From Sphingobacterium kitahiroshimense (GTDB lineage Bacteria > Bacteroidota > Bacteroidia > Sphingobacteriales > Sphingobacteriaceae): a DNA stretch of 64,000 nucleotides. The stretch spans positions 1,240,001 through 1,304,000 of the forward strand of contig NZ_JAOQNK010000001.1 of NCBI RefSeq assembly GCF_025961315.1, written 5' to 3'. Shown piece by piece: positions 18,643 through 27,271 of the stretch; the stretch's first letter is position 1; each line of letters begins with the position of its first letter. The position numbers and the translations under genes are program-made. Below the pieces are notes generated by a model that had not been told where the DNA came from, searched no databases, and saw only the letters and a program-made list of their open reading frames with translations.

Positions 18643-18714
18643 GAGTTGATTCCGATTATTCACAACCTTTCCAATTGGGGAATTAAGCACCGAAAGGAGA
18701 TTATCGAGAATTAA
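18643..18714 (+). pseudogene. C-terminal remnant of a second HxlR gene
   Basis: In the frame from 18643, 23 codons followed by a stop encode IPIIHNLSNWGIKHRKEII, the typical HxlR C-terminal helix. Nothing upstream joins it to a helix-turn-helix. It suggests that an older hxlR was replaced or overwritten by the intact gene at 18249-18596. Confidence 0.65.
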
Positions 18715-18767
18715 TATTATTATTTGTTGTCGTTCGCTTTATGTGCCAGTTAGGCTTTGCCGACAAA

Positions 18768-20060
18768 TTACAATCTTCTTCCTTTTTTCTTTTTTTTCTT
18801 TTTCTTCGTTTTATTGGCAAAATCCTGTTCTTCGTAATCTTCGCCCTGAGCTTCGGGCAATAAACCGCCCAACGCTTCTATCAAACCGTCTTCGTGTTTT
18901 TCAGTTGTATCCAGGAAGTCGAACAAATGATGAGGTTCTTCCGCAGGAAGATCTGCATCATTTGTTCTTGATATTTTCGATTGTAGTTCAACTGGCTCTT
19001 TAACCTCGGGTTTGATATTATTGTTCCAATAATCATTAAAGGTATTAGCAGAAAGTTCCTTTGCCAATCGTGAACCTTTCCAAACCGTTTTAGAATTGTG
19101 GTCTATAAAAGTTATTCCGTAAATACGTCCTGTGTCATTTCTACGCACCACTACATTAATGCCTTGCTCGCCTAACTGCTTTTTAAAACCCTGCTCATCA
19201 TTTGTTGATTGCAGGGCAATGGTAACGGCAGCTTTAATGGTTGGCTTTGTCGGGTGGTCTTTTAAAGCCTCTTTGCTTTTTGCAAAATGCAATTCCAAAG
19301 TCGGTAGCCCTGCGTTTTTTCCGAAAAGCGAAGCCTTGAATGGATGTCCGGCTCTTTCTCCTTTTTCATTTAACGGAATATATAATAAACCCTGCCGTAG
19401 CTGCCCCTGCAATTCGCCCTCCACTTTTTCGGTAGTAACATTGAACAGGGAAAGCAAAGCGTTGTATTCTCCCAAAGTTTGGTATTGATAATAATTCGGC
19501 AGGTGGCGAACAACCGAAGCGATTTGGCTTTTTACATCTCCAGCTTTGTAATCCACCGGACGGAAAATCTTATCGTTCTGCTTGTGTTCCTTATCCGTTG
19601 CGGGTATCAAACCGTATTTCCTTTCGAGTTCACGGCAAACATTCATAGACCGCATTTTCTCGAATTTGTCCGAAATCTTTTTGCCCTCTTCGTCCACGCA
19701 AACTGAAACGATATGGATATGACTGCGGTCAATATCGGTATGTTTGAATACCACAAAAGGTTGTTCGCCGTAACCCATTTCCCTCATATACTGCTCTGCC
19801 ATTTCCCTGTATCTGTCATCGCTTACCTTATCATTCGGGTCGGGATTGAGCGAAATATGCAAAGTATGTTTCTCGGTATTGCGGTTGGCAATCAGGTAAG
19901 GAGTAAAAGATTGGGCTAATTGTGCAACAGAATAATGACCGTTGGCAGTTTCAATTATCTTATTGGCAAACAAAATCTGTCCGTTTTCATTCTCCACTTT
20001 GAGCTGATTGTACGCCAATGCTCCATATAAATTTCCGCTTCTTCCGATTTTCGCTATCAT
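18768..20060 (-). CDS. mobB: MobB-type relaxase (relaxase/mobilisation nuclease domain)
   Basis: 430 residues. The relaxase core is N-terminal: MIAKIGRSGNLYGALAYN, then HTLHISLNPDP, and the metal-binding motif FKHTDIDRSHIHIV (HxxxxxxHxH, about residues 107-120). It nicks oriT and stays covalently bound to the 5' end of the transferred strand. The C-terminus is acidic and then ends in nine consecutive Lys plus GRR, a basic tail that could bind DNA. Directly follows mobA (2 bp between). Confidence 0.92.
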   Translation of the reverse strand: MIAKIGRSGNLYGALAYNQLKVENENGQILFANKIIETANGHYSVAQLAQSFTPYLIANRNTEKHTLHISLNPDPNDKVSDDRYREMAEQYMREMGYGEQPFVVFKHTDIDRSHIHIVSVCVDEEGKKISDKFEKMRSMNVCRELERKYGLIPATDKEHKQNDKIFRPVDYKAGDVKSQIASVVRHLPNYYQYQTLGEYNALLSLFNVTTEKVEGELQGQLRQGLLYIPLNEKGERAGHPFKASLFGKNAGLPTLELHFAKSKEALKDHPTKPTIKAAVTIALQSTNDEQGFKKQLGEQGINVVVRRNDTGRIYGITFIDHNSKTVWKGSRLAKELSANTFNDYWNNNIKPEVKEPVELQSKISRTNDADLPAEEPHHLFDFLDTTEKHEDGLIEALGGLLPEAQGEDYEEQDFANKTKKKKKKKKGRRL

Positions 20061-20062
20061 TT

Positions 20063-20524
20063 CTAAGACTGTTTTTTTAGATGTTTTGCTTCAAATTCTT
20101 CGGTTATCTGAATGATTTTTTGGCATAGCATCGCCATTTCAGCCGTCTGTTTTTCCAATTTGTAAAGGAACGCTGCGGCTTTTTTCTCAGAAAAATTCTT
20201 GTACAACAGCTTTACAATCTGATTATAATTCACACCTACGGAGCGAAACTGACTGTGAAACGTGGTCAATCGCATATAAAAATCAACCGTTCCTTTATCA
20301 ATTCTAACCGATTTCATTTCCTTACTGAACAGTAGGGAAATGATAAACTTTGCTTTATTGGGCATTCCTGATGCTTCAAAAAGCGATAAAAGTTTGGCAT
20401 TTTCTTCGTCCGTAAGACGGAAAACGTGGCGGTGGATGCTTGGGTCGGTCTTAGCTCTCCGTCCGCCCTTATTCTGTTTTTTGTTATTGTTCTCGTTCAT
20501 CACTAATCCATTTTTAATCCACAC
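20063..20524 (-). CDS. mobA: MobA-type mobilisation accessory protein
   Basis: 153 residues. Basic N-terminus (KKQNKGGRRAKTDPSIHRHVFRLTDEENAKLLSLF) resembles ribbon-helix-helix DNA-binding mobilisation proteins that bind oriT and help load the relaxase; the second half (YNQIVKLLYKNFSEKKAAAFLYKLEKQTAEMAML) is helical. Start taken at 20524; the next ATG is at 20500 (MNENNN). The gene sits at the border of the non-coding region with large inverted repeats, as expected for a mobA-oriT pair. Confidence 0.88.
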   Translation of the reverse strand: MWIKNGLVMNENNNKKQNKGGRRAKTDPSIHRHVFRLTDEENAKLLSLFEASGMPNKAKFIISLLFSKEMKSVRIDKGTVDFYMRLTTFHSQFRSVGVNYNQIVKLLYKNFSEKKAAAFLYKLEKQTAEMAMLCQKIIQITEEFEAKHLKKQS

Positions 20525-20565
20525 AAAACGCTGACTTCGGAAGACGTTTTTTAAGCTCCCAGCAG

Positions 20566-20703
20566 GGCAAGTTGTTTTGAGGCACTAACTCAGTTTCGAG
20601 TGCCTCAAAACACAACTTGCCGTGTTCCGTTGAACACAAAAATCCGCCCTGCGGGACGGATTAAATGTAACAGGGAAAAACGGCTCGATGCCGTTCCCGT
20701 TAC
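20566..20703. other. Candidate oriT: cluster of three inverted repeats
   Basis: Three stems lie just upstream of mobA. The largest (20566-20621) has arms of 21 and 23 bases (core TTTTGAGGCACT/AGTGCCTCAAAA) with a 2-base bulge and a 12-base loop. The second (20641-20662) has arms AATCCG/CGGATT around CCC/GGG. The third (20667-20703) has arms GTAAC-GGGA-ACGG/CCGT-TCCC-GTTAC. Position beside mobA and the divergent traA fits the transfer origin of this element family; the nick site was not identified. Confidence 0.6.
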
Positions 20704-20800
20704 CCTCCGATTTGTCAAAAAAATTTTGCATAAATCCGTTAATAAAAATCATTGTACAAAGTAAAGCCCTGTTTACGAAAGCAGTGTATAGTATAGCAGT

Positions 20801-20833
20801 GCCAAACACTGCCTTTGAACGCCAAACACTGCC
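20801..20833. repeat. Paired 13 bp repeat GCCAAACACTGCC
   Basis: Exact copies at 20801-20813 and 20821-20833, 20 bp apart (two helical turns). A third exact copy lies inside the traD-like gene (22858-22870), and degenerate versions near 23968-24003 and 37937-37968. A binding site for an element-encoded protein is possible. Confidence 0.6.
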
Positions 20834-20948
20834 ACACCGCAATCAGCGGGCAAATCAATCGCTTTATTTGCCGTATAATTTTAGTGCAGGTAGTAAAAAA
20901 TGTATCTAAATAAAGAGGAAAATCAGGTTTGCAAACAGGCAGTTTGGA

Positions 20949-21012
20949 ATAAAAGCATAAGGTTTTAAAAGTATAAAACAATAAAAGTGTAAAAGCATAA
21001 AAGCGGTAAAGC
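20949..21012. repeat. Iteron-like tandem repeats upstream of traA
   Basis: About five imperfect copies of TAAAAGYRTAAAA follow each other within 64 bp. Such clusters serve as binding sites for replication or partition proteins; the ParA-like TraA is encoded 180 bp downstream. Confidence 0.55.
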
Positions 21013-21191
21013 AATTTACCTGTTGCAAGTTTTGCCACTTGCCAAAGAATGTACCTGACAAGGCAAAAATGAAAGTAAATACCTGTGCAGGAAAGTACCC
21101 AAAAGGGAATGCAGGAATATTGTAATGAGGTAATAGTCAAATATTCAATCCTGCAAAACAAATAAAGTGTGTAACAATAAATTTTTAAATA

Positions 21192-21959
21192 ATGGAAACA
21201 ACAAAGAAAACTTTAAAAATCAGCTTCTCCACCCAAAAAGGCGGTGTGGGAAAATCTACAATGACCACTTTGCTGGCAAGTGTGCTTCACTACCGTTTAG
21301 GTTTTAATGTGCTGGTGATGGACTGCGACTTTCCGCAACACAGCCTGACCAATATGCGTGAACGGGATAAGAGAACCATAATGCAGAACGACTACCATAA
21401 AAAGGCAGCAATGAAGCAGTTCCAAGCCATCAACAAAAAAGCATACCCGATTATCAAATGCAAAGCTGAAACGGCTTTGGAAAAAGCATCGGAATATAGA
21501 AGCCAGTCGGCCGTTGTACCGGATGTGGTTTTCTTCGACCTGCCGGGAACAGCCAATACCAAAGGTGTACTGACTACCTTGAAAAAAATGGACTTTATCT
21601 TTTCGCCCATTACTGCCGACCGTTTGGTAGTGGAAAGTACCTTGGGCTTTACCAAAGCCTTTCTCGGACTTCCCCAAACGGACGAGGGCAATCCCGAACA
21701 AGAGATGTGGCTGTTCTGGAACCAAGTGGACGGCAGGGAAAAAACAGGTTTGTATGATGCGTATCAAAGTGTCATCAAAGAACTCAACCTGCCCGTAATG
21801 GAAACAAGGATAATGGACAGCAAGCGTTTCCGAAAGGAAACAGACGACACAGGCAGTTATGTATTCCGGTCAAGTTTGCTGCCTGCCGAACCACAGTTAA
21901 TGAAAGCAACCAAAATGGATTTGTTTGTCGAGGAATTTTTAAAAATCACTCATCTATAA
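21192..21959 (+). CDS. traA: TraA, ParA-like ATPase of the conjugative element
   Basis: 255 residues. Deviant Walker A KGGVGKST at about residues 18-25 and the aspartate motif VVFFDLPG near 114-121 mark a ParA/MinD-type ATPase. First gene of the transfer operon, as in CTnDOT. Its role may be element partition during excision or positioning of the transfer apparatus; not settled for the family. The start ATG at 21192 lies 12 bp after an AT-rich tract; the operon promoter was not pinned down but must lie in the repeat-rich region before it. Confidence 0.9.
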   Translation: METTKKTLKISFSTQKGGVGKSTMTTLLASVLHYRLGFNVLVMDCDFPQHSLTNMRERDKRTIMQNDYHKKAAMKQFQAINKKAYPIIKCKAETALEKASEYRSQSAVVPDVVFFDLPGTANTKGVLTTLKKMDFIFSPITADRLVVESTLGFTKAFLGLPQTDEGNPEQEMWLFWNQVDGREKTGLYDAYQSVIKELNLPVMETRIMDSKRFRKETDDTGSYVFRSSLLPAEPQLMKATKMDLFVEEFLKITHL

Positions 21960-21971
21960 AAACAGTAAAGT

Positions 21972-22376
21972 ATGGCTTCAGATAACAAAAACAACGATTT
22001 TGAAAAGCCCAATGTTGATGAGGAATACCTTATGAACGTCATAAGCGGCGATGAGCCTGTTGCTCCACCGACCATTAACAAAAAGCAGGATGTACCAAAG
22101 GAAAACAAGCCCAGGGAAAAAGCCCGTAACAGTGCATCAAAGAAAGCGGACTACGAGGAAACATTTTTGGTCAATCGCTTTCCATCGGGGCGTAATGGCA
22201 AGGTGGTCTACATACGCCCTGAATACCACGAAAGATTGCTCCGCATCGTTCAACTGACAAGAGAGGAAAGAACAACGCTCTACTCTTACATTGACAACAT
22301 TCTTGAACATCATTTCAGGGAGTACGGGGACGATATTACCGATTATTTCAATGAACATTTTAAACCCATTCTATAA
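21972..22376 (+). CDS. traB: TraB-like DUF3408 protein
   Basis: 134 residues. Basic, disordered N-terminal half and a conserved C-terminal half (YIRPEYHERLLRIVQL, then YSYIDNILEHHFREYGDDI), the DUF3408 signature. Function unknown; always found early in Bacteroidota tra operons. Its last base pairs overlap the next gene's ATG (TAATGA), suggesting coupled translation. The following gene is a shorter paralogue. Confidence 0.8.
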   Translation: MASDNKNNDFEKPNVDEEYLMNVISGDEPVAPPTINKKQDVPKENKPREKARNSASKKADYEETFLVNRFPSGRNGKVVYIRPEYHERLLRIVQLTREERTTLYSYIDNILEHHFREYGDDITDYFNEHFKPIL

Positions 22377-22681
22377 TGAAGAAAGATAAAAAGAACAGGA
22401 ATACTGTTGCAGCCGGCAGCAACTCCGATACAGTTAGCAATACAGCTAAAACAACCTATGAAAACGCATTTATGCAAATGAATAAAATACAGAAAAGAGG
22501 CAATAAAAGCATATACCTAAGCCCTGAACATCACGAGCGTTTAACCCGCATAGTCCAGATTATAGGCGATGATAAAATACCCTTGTTTGCCTATCTCAAT
22601 AATATTCTTGAACATCATTTTAAAGTGTTTGAAGATATGATTACAAAAGAGTTCAACGAAAAGTACAAAGGCTTGTTTTAA
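22376..22681 (+). CDS. DUF3408 protein, second copy
   Basis: 101 residues; shares with the previous gene the segment PEHHERLTRIVQI and LNNILEHHFKVFEDMI, so the two are tandem paralogues that may form a heterodimer. In the position of traC. Start ATG overlaps the previous stop. No catalytic motif is visible. Confidence 0.75.
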   Translation: MKKDKKNRNTVAAGSNSDTVSNTAKTTYENAFMQMNKIQKRGNKSIYLSPEHHERLTRIVQIIGDDKIPLFAYLNNILEHHFKVFEDMITKEFNEKYKGLF

Positions 22682-22693
22682 AAACCCTACGTT

Positions 22694-23329
22694 ATGGAAA
22701 TAGTAATTGTGATATGCCTGCTGATTGTCATTGTCCTGCTTTTGCAGGATAAGATTGTCATTCATAAAAGGTCAAAACAAGAACCTCCGCAGAAGAAAGT
22801 CAATCCGAACCTGCCCGATATTATGGGGCAACCTAAACCCGTAGAACGCCTTTCAGTGCCAAACACTGCCAATGAACGCCAAATTGAGGAACCGGAGATA
22901 AACCCCGCTAATTTAGACATTGAATACGACGAGAATGAAAACGTAAGTGTTCAAATTCCGCAGGAAGAGCTGGACGAAGTTTTCAGAAATATGCCTGATT
23001 TGGAGGAAGAGGAAGAAGATTGGAACAGGTACGGAATATCCGGTGGCGATGACGGTTTTGCCCAAGGGGTTACCTTTGAAGAACTAAGCTCCGTGGGGAT
23101 GCTGCTCCAAAAAGAAAATTTGGAACCAGCCCAAAAGGAAACAGCGATAGCTATAGTTCAAAAAATACAAGGAACCGAATTATTCAGCCTATTGGAAAAT
23201 TCTATGGAAGATGCTTCCCGAAGAATAGCCGAGCTTTTGGATAGCACCCTTTCATCTGAAACGGAAGACAGTTCTTCCTCTTTGCGGAAAAGTGATTTGA
23301 GTGATTTTGACATTGGGGAGTTTATATAG
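22694..23329 (+). CDS. traD: TraD-like membrane-anchored protein of the tra operon
   Basis: 211 residues: one N-terminal membrane helix (MEIVIVICLLIVIVLLLQDKI) followed by an acidic cytoplasmic or periplasmic region rich in Glu/Asp (DLEEEEEDW near 103-111). Matches TraD of this element family by position and by the C-terminal segment FEELSSVGMLLQKENL. Function unknown. Contains an exact copy of the 13 bp repeat seen in the oriT region, at 22858-22870, in coding sequence. Confidence 0.7.
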   Translation: MEIVIVICLLIVIVLLLQDKIVIHKRSKQEPPQKKVNPNLPDIMGQPKPVERLSVPNTANERQIEEPEINPANLDIEYDENENVSVQIPQEELDEVFRNMPDLEEEEEDWNRYGISGGDDGFAQGVTFEELSSVGMLLQKENLEPAQKETAIAIVQKIQGTELFSLLENSMEDASRRIAELLDSTLSSETEDSSSSLRKSDLSDFDIGEFI

Positions 23330-23362
23330 ACTTCCCTTTGTCATTTTTAAAAACAAGGAAAT

Positions 23363-23893
23363 ATGGAAAATGAAATTAATCAGGAAGCCTACGACTTGCG
23401 TGTAAACAAAGGAATGCTGCCTACCATAGATATTGCAGGGCATACGTTCTATGTGGATATTCGTATGGATATGTTACGACCTAAAGATGACTTTCTTTCT
23501 AAAGGGATTGTGTTCTCGGATATAGAAAACTATTATGATGAAGACAAAAGAACCTATACTATTCCATACAACCCGAAGACACACGAATTTCAGGAGCCTG
23601 ACTATCGGAATATAAAAGAGCTTCCCAAAGATTTAATCGCTGTGAGTTTTCCCTCTGAAAGATTGCTTGACAGGGTTGGATGGAACAGACATTATGGATT
23701 TGAATTGACACACGGACTGGCAAAACAGGGCTTGAAATTGCAGTTTGGAGCGAAGCAAATACCGTGGGAGAAAACCTTTCTTGTTGGTTTGATAAAAAGC
23801 AATTTAAAAACTGAAAAGAACATACAAAAAGCTGTCGAAAAACAACAGCCAACCCAACCAAAGAAAAGCAAACCGAAAGGGCGAAAAATGTAA
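23363..23893 (+). CDS. Conserved tra-operon protein, unknown function
   Basis: 176 residues, no recognised fold name. It has a globular, mixed strand/helix N-terminal part (MLPTIDIAGHTFYVDIRMDMLR) and a Lys/Pro/Gln-rich basic tail (QPTQPKKSKPKGRK). Tyr-rich segments (FSDIENYYDEDKRTYTIPYNP) recall proteins often encoded just before the traE pilin-like gene. Followed by an intrinsic terminator, so traA to this gene may form a separate transcript from traE onward. Confidence 0.7.
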   Translation: MENEINQEAYDLRVNKGMLPTIDIAGHTFYVDIRMDMLRPKDDFLSKGIVFSDIENYYDEDKRTYTIPYNPKTHEFQEPDYRNIKELPKDLIAVSFPSERLLDRVGWNRHYGFELTHGLAKQGLKLQFGAKQIPWEKTFLVGLIKSNLKTEKNIQKAVEKQQPTQPKKSKPKGRKM

Positions 23894-23912
23894 AATAAAC
23901 AGCCGGGTTAGT

Positions 23913-23947
23913 AAACGCCAAACAGTAAAAAAGTTTGGCGTTTTTTT
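23913..23947 (+). terminator. Intrinsic terminator inside the tra region
   Basis: Perfect 11 bp stem (23913-23923 with 23933-23943; arms AAACGCCAAAC/GTTTGGCGTTT), 9-base loop and a run of seven T. It splits the tra genes into two transcription units, or attenuates read-through into traE. Confidence 0.85.
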
Positions 23948-24093
23948 ATGCTTAAACACTCACTACAACGCCACTCACTGCCAAATCATTCCTTTGACTG
24001 CCACTTTATTATAACGCCCTGATTTCTGAAACACCTTTGTCCCGAAAGTCCGCAAGGTGCGGGATAACAATAACAAATTAATGTGTTTCAATT

Positions 24094-24399
24094 ATGGAAA
24101 AACAGAGAAAAAAAGTTTTGCTGGCAGCCGTGGCAATGCTGTCAGGAATTGGTGTGTTCGCACAGGGAAACGGTTCGGCAGGTATCAACGAGGCTACCCA
24201 AATGGTAACGTCTTATTTCGACCCCGCAACCCAATTAATCTACGCCATCGGTGCGGTCGTGGGCTTGATAGGGGGCGTTAAAGTTTACAATAAGTTCAGT
24301 TCGGGCGACCCCGACACATCGAAGACTGCGGCAAGCTGGTTCGGTGCGTGTATCTTCTTAATCGTAGCGGCTACCATCCTGCGTTCATTCTTCCTTTAA
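24094..24399 (+). CDS. traE: TraE, DUF4134 pilin-like protein
   Basis: 101 residues: an N-terminal signal segment (LLAAVAMLSGIGVFAQG, likely cleaved after FAQ) and two membrane helices (about 47-66 and 81-99). The spacing resembles small VirB2-type pilin subunits, and the segment GDPDTSKTAASWFGACIFL matches the DUF4134 TraE of Bacteroidota elements. Abundant and short, it probably forms the pilus or channel base. First gene after the terminator at 23913-23947. Confidence 0.88.
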   Translation: MEKQRKKVLLAAVAMLSGIGVFAQGNGSAGINEATQMVTSYFDPATQLIYAIGAVVGLIGGVKVYNKFSSGDPDTSKTAASWFGACIFLIVAATILRSFFL

Positions 24400-24410
24400 T
24401 CCTTTGCTTT

Positions 24411-24743
24411 ATGAACAATTACAACATAAACAAAGGCATAGGCAGGACAGTGGAATTTAAGGGACTGAAAGCACAATACCTGTTCATTTTCGCAGGCGGA
24501 CTGCTTGGTACACTCATCCTCGTGATGATACTGTATATGGCAGGAGTAAACTCTTACATCTGCCTGTTCCTCGGAGCAGGCGGTGCTTCGCTCATTGTGT
24601 GGCAGACCTTTTCACTAAACAGGAAGTACGGCGAACACGGGCTAATGAAAATCGGGGCAGGAAAAAGACATCCCCGATACATCATTTGTCGCAAGCCTGT
24701 ACACCGCTATTTAAAATTCACTCCTAAATCGAATGCCCTATGA
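24411..24743 (+). CDS. traF: TraF, DUF4133 membrane protein (VirB3-like)
   Basis: 110 residues from the ATG at 24411 (MNNYNINKGIGRTVEFKG), the start conserved in the family; the frame extends upstream without a good start. Two adjacent membrane helices (about 23-43 and 46-63). It matches VirB3-like subunits that partner the VirB4 ATPase. Its stop overlaps the traG start by 4 bp (ATGA), consistent with translational coupling. Confidence 0.88.
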   Translation: MNNYNINKGIGRTVEFKGLKAQYLFIFAGGLLGTLILVMILYMAGVNSYICLFLGAGGASLIVWQTFSLNRKYGEHGLMKIGAGKRHPRYIICRKPVHRYLKFTPKSNAL

Positions 24744-27244
24744 GAAACGTTGCAAAGACAACAACGCTGGAAAACAAATTTCCTTTGTTGGCAGTAGAAA
24801 ACAACTGCATCCTTTCCAAAGATGCAGACATTACCGCCTGCTTTGAGGTTCGTTTACCGGAACTGTTTACTGTAGCTTCTGCGGAATATGAAGCCATTCA
24901 TTCCGCCTGGCATAAGGCTATTAAAACTTTGCCTGATTTTACAGTCGTACATAAACAGGATTGGTACATCAAAGAAAGCTACGCTCCCAATTTGGAAAAG
25001 GAAGACCAGAGTTTTTTAGCAAAATCCTATCAACGTCATTTTAATGAGCGACCGTTCCTAAACCATTACTGCTACCTCTTTTTAACCAAGACAACCAAAG
25101 AGCGTATGCGTATGCAAAGTAATTTTTCATCGCTTTGCAAAGGTTCACTGATACCAAAGGAAATCAGGAACAAGGAAACGATACATCGTTTTATGGAAAC
25201 CGTGGCACAATTTGAACGTATCGTAAACGATAGCGGTTTCATAACCCTGAAACGACTGACCGAAGATGAAATCATCGGCACAGAAGATACACAGGGACTA
25301 CTGGAACAGTACCTTACGCTATCAAGGGAAGCCGGAACACCGATGCAGGACATCGCTCTCGGAACGGAAGAAGTCCGTATCGGGAACAAAAGGTTGAGCC
25401 TGCACACATTGTCCGATACTGACGATTTACCCGGAACGGTATCGGCTGATACCCGTTTTGAAAAGCTATCTACCGACCGTAGCGATTGCCGTTTGTCATT
25501 CGCCGCACCTGTGGGCTTGTTGTTAAACTGCAACCACATTTACAACCAATATTTGTTTTTGGATAACAGTGAAGCCAATCTACAAAAGTTTGAGAAGTCC
25601 GCAAGGAATATGCACTCACTGGCTCGTTACAGTCGTGCCAACCAAATCAACAAAGAGTGGATAGAAAAGTACCTCAATGAAGCACATTCGTTTGGTCTAT
25701 CTTCTGTAAGGGCACACTTCAACATTATGGCGTGGTCGGAAGACCCTACTGAACTGAAACAGTTGAAGAATGATTGCGGTAGTGCTTTGGCTTTAATGGA
25801 ATGCAAGCCACGTCATAACACTACGGACGTAGCCACTTTGTATTGGGCAGGAATGCCGGGCAATGCCGGCGATTTTCCGAATGAGGAAAGCTTTTACACG
25901 TTCATAGAGCCAGCTTTGTGCTTTTTTACAGAAGAAACCAATTACCACAATTCGCCATCGCCATTCGGGATAAAAATGGCTGACCGATTAACCGGGAAGC
26001 CTATCCATTTGGATATTTCAGATTTGCCGATGAAACGTGGAATTATTACCAATCGTAACAAGTTCATACTCGGTCCATCAGGTTCTGGTAAATCTTTCTT
26101 CACAAACCATATGGTACGACAGTATTACGAACAAGGCGCTCACGTTTTGCTTGTTGACACTGGTAATTCTTATCAAGGATTATGCGAACTCATTAAAGGT
26201 AAAACCAAAGGCGAAGACGGTGTTTACTTTACCTACACCGAAGATAATCCGATTGCTTTTAATCCTTTCTATACCGATGATGGTGTGTTCGATATTGAGA
26301 AGCGTGAAAGTGTCAAGACTTTGATATTGACGCTTTGGAAACGTGATGATGAACCACCAACTCGCTCAGAAGAAGTAGCATTATCAAATGCTGTATCAGG
26401 CTATATCGAACGCATCAAACAAGAAGATGTTTACCCATCATTCAACGGCTTCTATGAGTATGTAAAAGGCGATTACCGAAAGGTACTCGAAGAAAAACAA
26501 GTAAGGGAAAAAGACTTTGATATTGCCAATTTCCTGAACGTACTCGAACCTTATTACAAAGGTGGCGAATATGATTATTTACTCAATTCCGATAAGCAGT
26601 TAGACTTGTTGAGCAAACGTTTTATCGTGTTTGAAATTGATGCGATTAAAGACCACAAAATCCTCTTTCCCATTGTGACCATCATCATTATGGAAGTCTT
26701 TATCAACAAGATGCGTAGGCTGAAAGGCATCCGCAAGCTCATCCTGATTGAAGAAGCGTGGAAAGCGATTGCCAAAGAGGGAATGGCAGAATACATCAAG
26801 TATTTGTTTAAGACCGTCCGCAAATTCTTCGGAGAAGCAATTGTCGTAACGCAAGAGGTCGATGATATTATCCAGTCGCCCATTGTGAAAGAAAGTATCA
26901 TCAATAACTCCGATTGTAAAATCCTCTTAGACCAACGCAAGTATATGAACAAATTCGATGACATACAGGCGATGTTGGGGCTTACGGATAAAGAGAAAGG
27001 TCAGGTACTTTCTATCAATATGAACAACGATGCAAGCCGCTTGTACAAAGAGGTTTGGATTGGCTTAGGTGGTACGCACTCGGCAGTCTATGCCACCGAA
27101 GTTAGTTTGGAGGAATACCTCGCTTACACCACCGAAGAAACCGAAAAAATGGAAGTGATGCAGCTTGCTGCTGAACTCGACGGTAACGTAGAACTCGCCA
27201 TTAAGCACCTCGCAATGCAAAGGCGGGACAAATCAAATCAATAA
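24740..27244 (+). CDS. traG: TraG, conjugation ATPase (VirB4/TraC family)
   Basis: 834 residues. Walker A GPSGSGKSFF near residue 445 and Walker B KLILIEEAWKAI near 671, with the N-terminal TraG-type region typical of Bacteroidota. VirB4-like ATPases energise assembly of the mating channel from the inner face of the membrane. The C-terminal part (VVTQEVDDIIQSPIVKESIINNS) contains the conserved TQ sensor motif. Longest tra gene; overlaps traF by 4 bp. Confidence 0.95.
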   Translation: MRNVAKTTTLENKFPLLAVENNCILSKDADITACFEVRLPELFTVASAEYEAIHSAWHKAIKTLPDFTVVHKQDWYIKESYAPNLEKEDQSFLAKSYQRHFNERPFLNHYCYLFLTKTTKERMRMQSNFSSLCKGSLIPKEIRNKETIHRFMETVAQFERIVNDSGFITLKRLTEDEIIGTEDTQGLLEQYLTLSREAGTPMQDIALGTEEVRIGNKRLSLHTLSDTDDLPGTVSADTRFEKLSTDRSDCRLSFAAPVGLLLNCNHIYNQYLFLDNSEANLQKFEKSARNMHSLARYSRANQINKEWIEKYLNEAHSFGLSSVRAHFNIMAWSEDPTELKQLKNDCGSALALMECKPRHNTTDVATLYWAGMPGNAGDFPNEESFYTFIEPALCFFTEETNYHNSPSPFGIKMADRLTGKPIHLDISDLPMKRGIITNRNKFILGPSGSGKSFFTNHMVRQYYEQGAHVLLVDTGNSYQGLCELIKGKTKGEDGVYFTYTEDNPIAFNPFYTDDGVFDIEKRESVKTLILTLWKRDDEPPTRSEEVALSNAVSGYIERIKQEDVYPSFNGFYEYVKGDYRKVLEEKQVREKDFDIANFLNVLEPYYKGGEYDYLLNSDKQLDLLSKRFIVFEIDAIKDHKILFPIVTIIIMEVFINKMRRLKGIRKLILIEEAWKAIAKEGMAEYIKYLFKTVRKFFGEAIVVTQEVDDIIQSPIVKESIINNSDCKILLDQRKYMNKFDDIQAMLGLTDKEKGQVLSINMNNDASRLYKEVWIGLGGTHSAVYATEVSLEEYLAYTTEETEKMEVMQLAAELDGNVELAIKHLAMQRRDKSNQ

Positions 27245-27271
27245 TCATTAACATTTAAAAAATCAGAAACA

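Noticed and set aside
18768..18830. Lys-rich tail of the relaxase as a frameshift artefact
   Set aside because: Codons remain in frame to a normal stop and basic tails are common in this family.
20585..21161. Long frames on both strands in the mobA-traA gap
   Set aside because: They cross the inverted repeats and iteron-like repeats; translations are low in normal composition and overlap in opposite directions.
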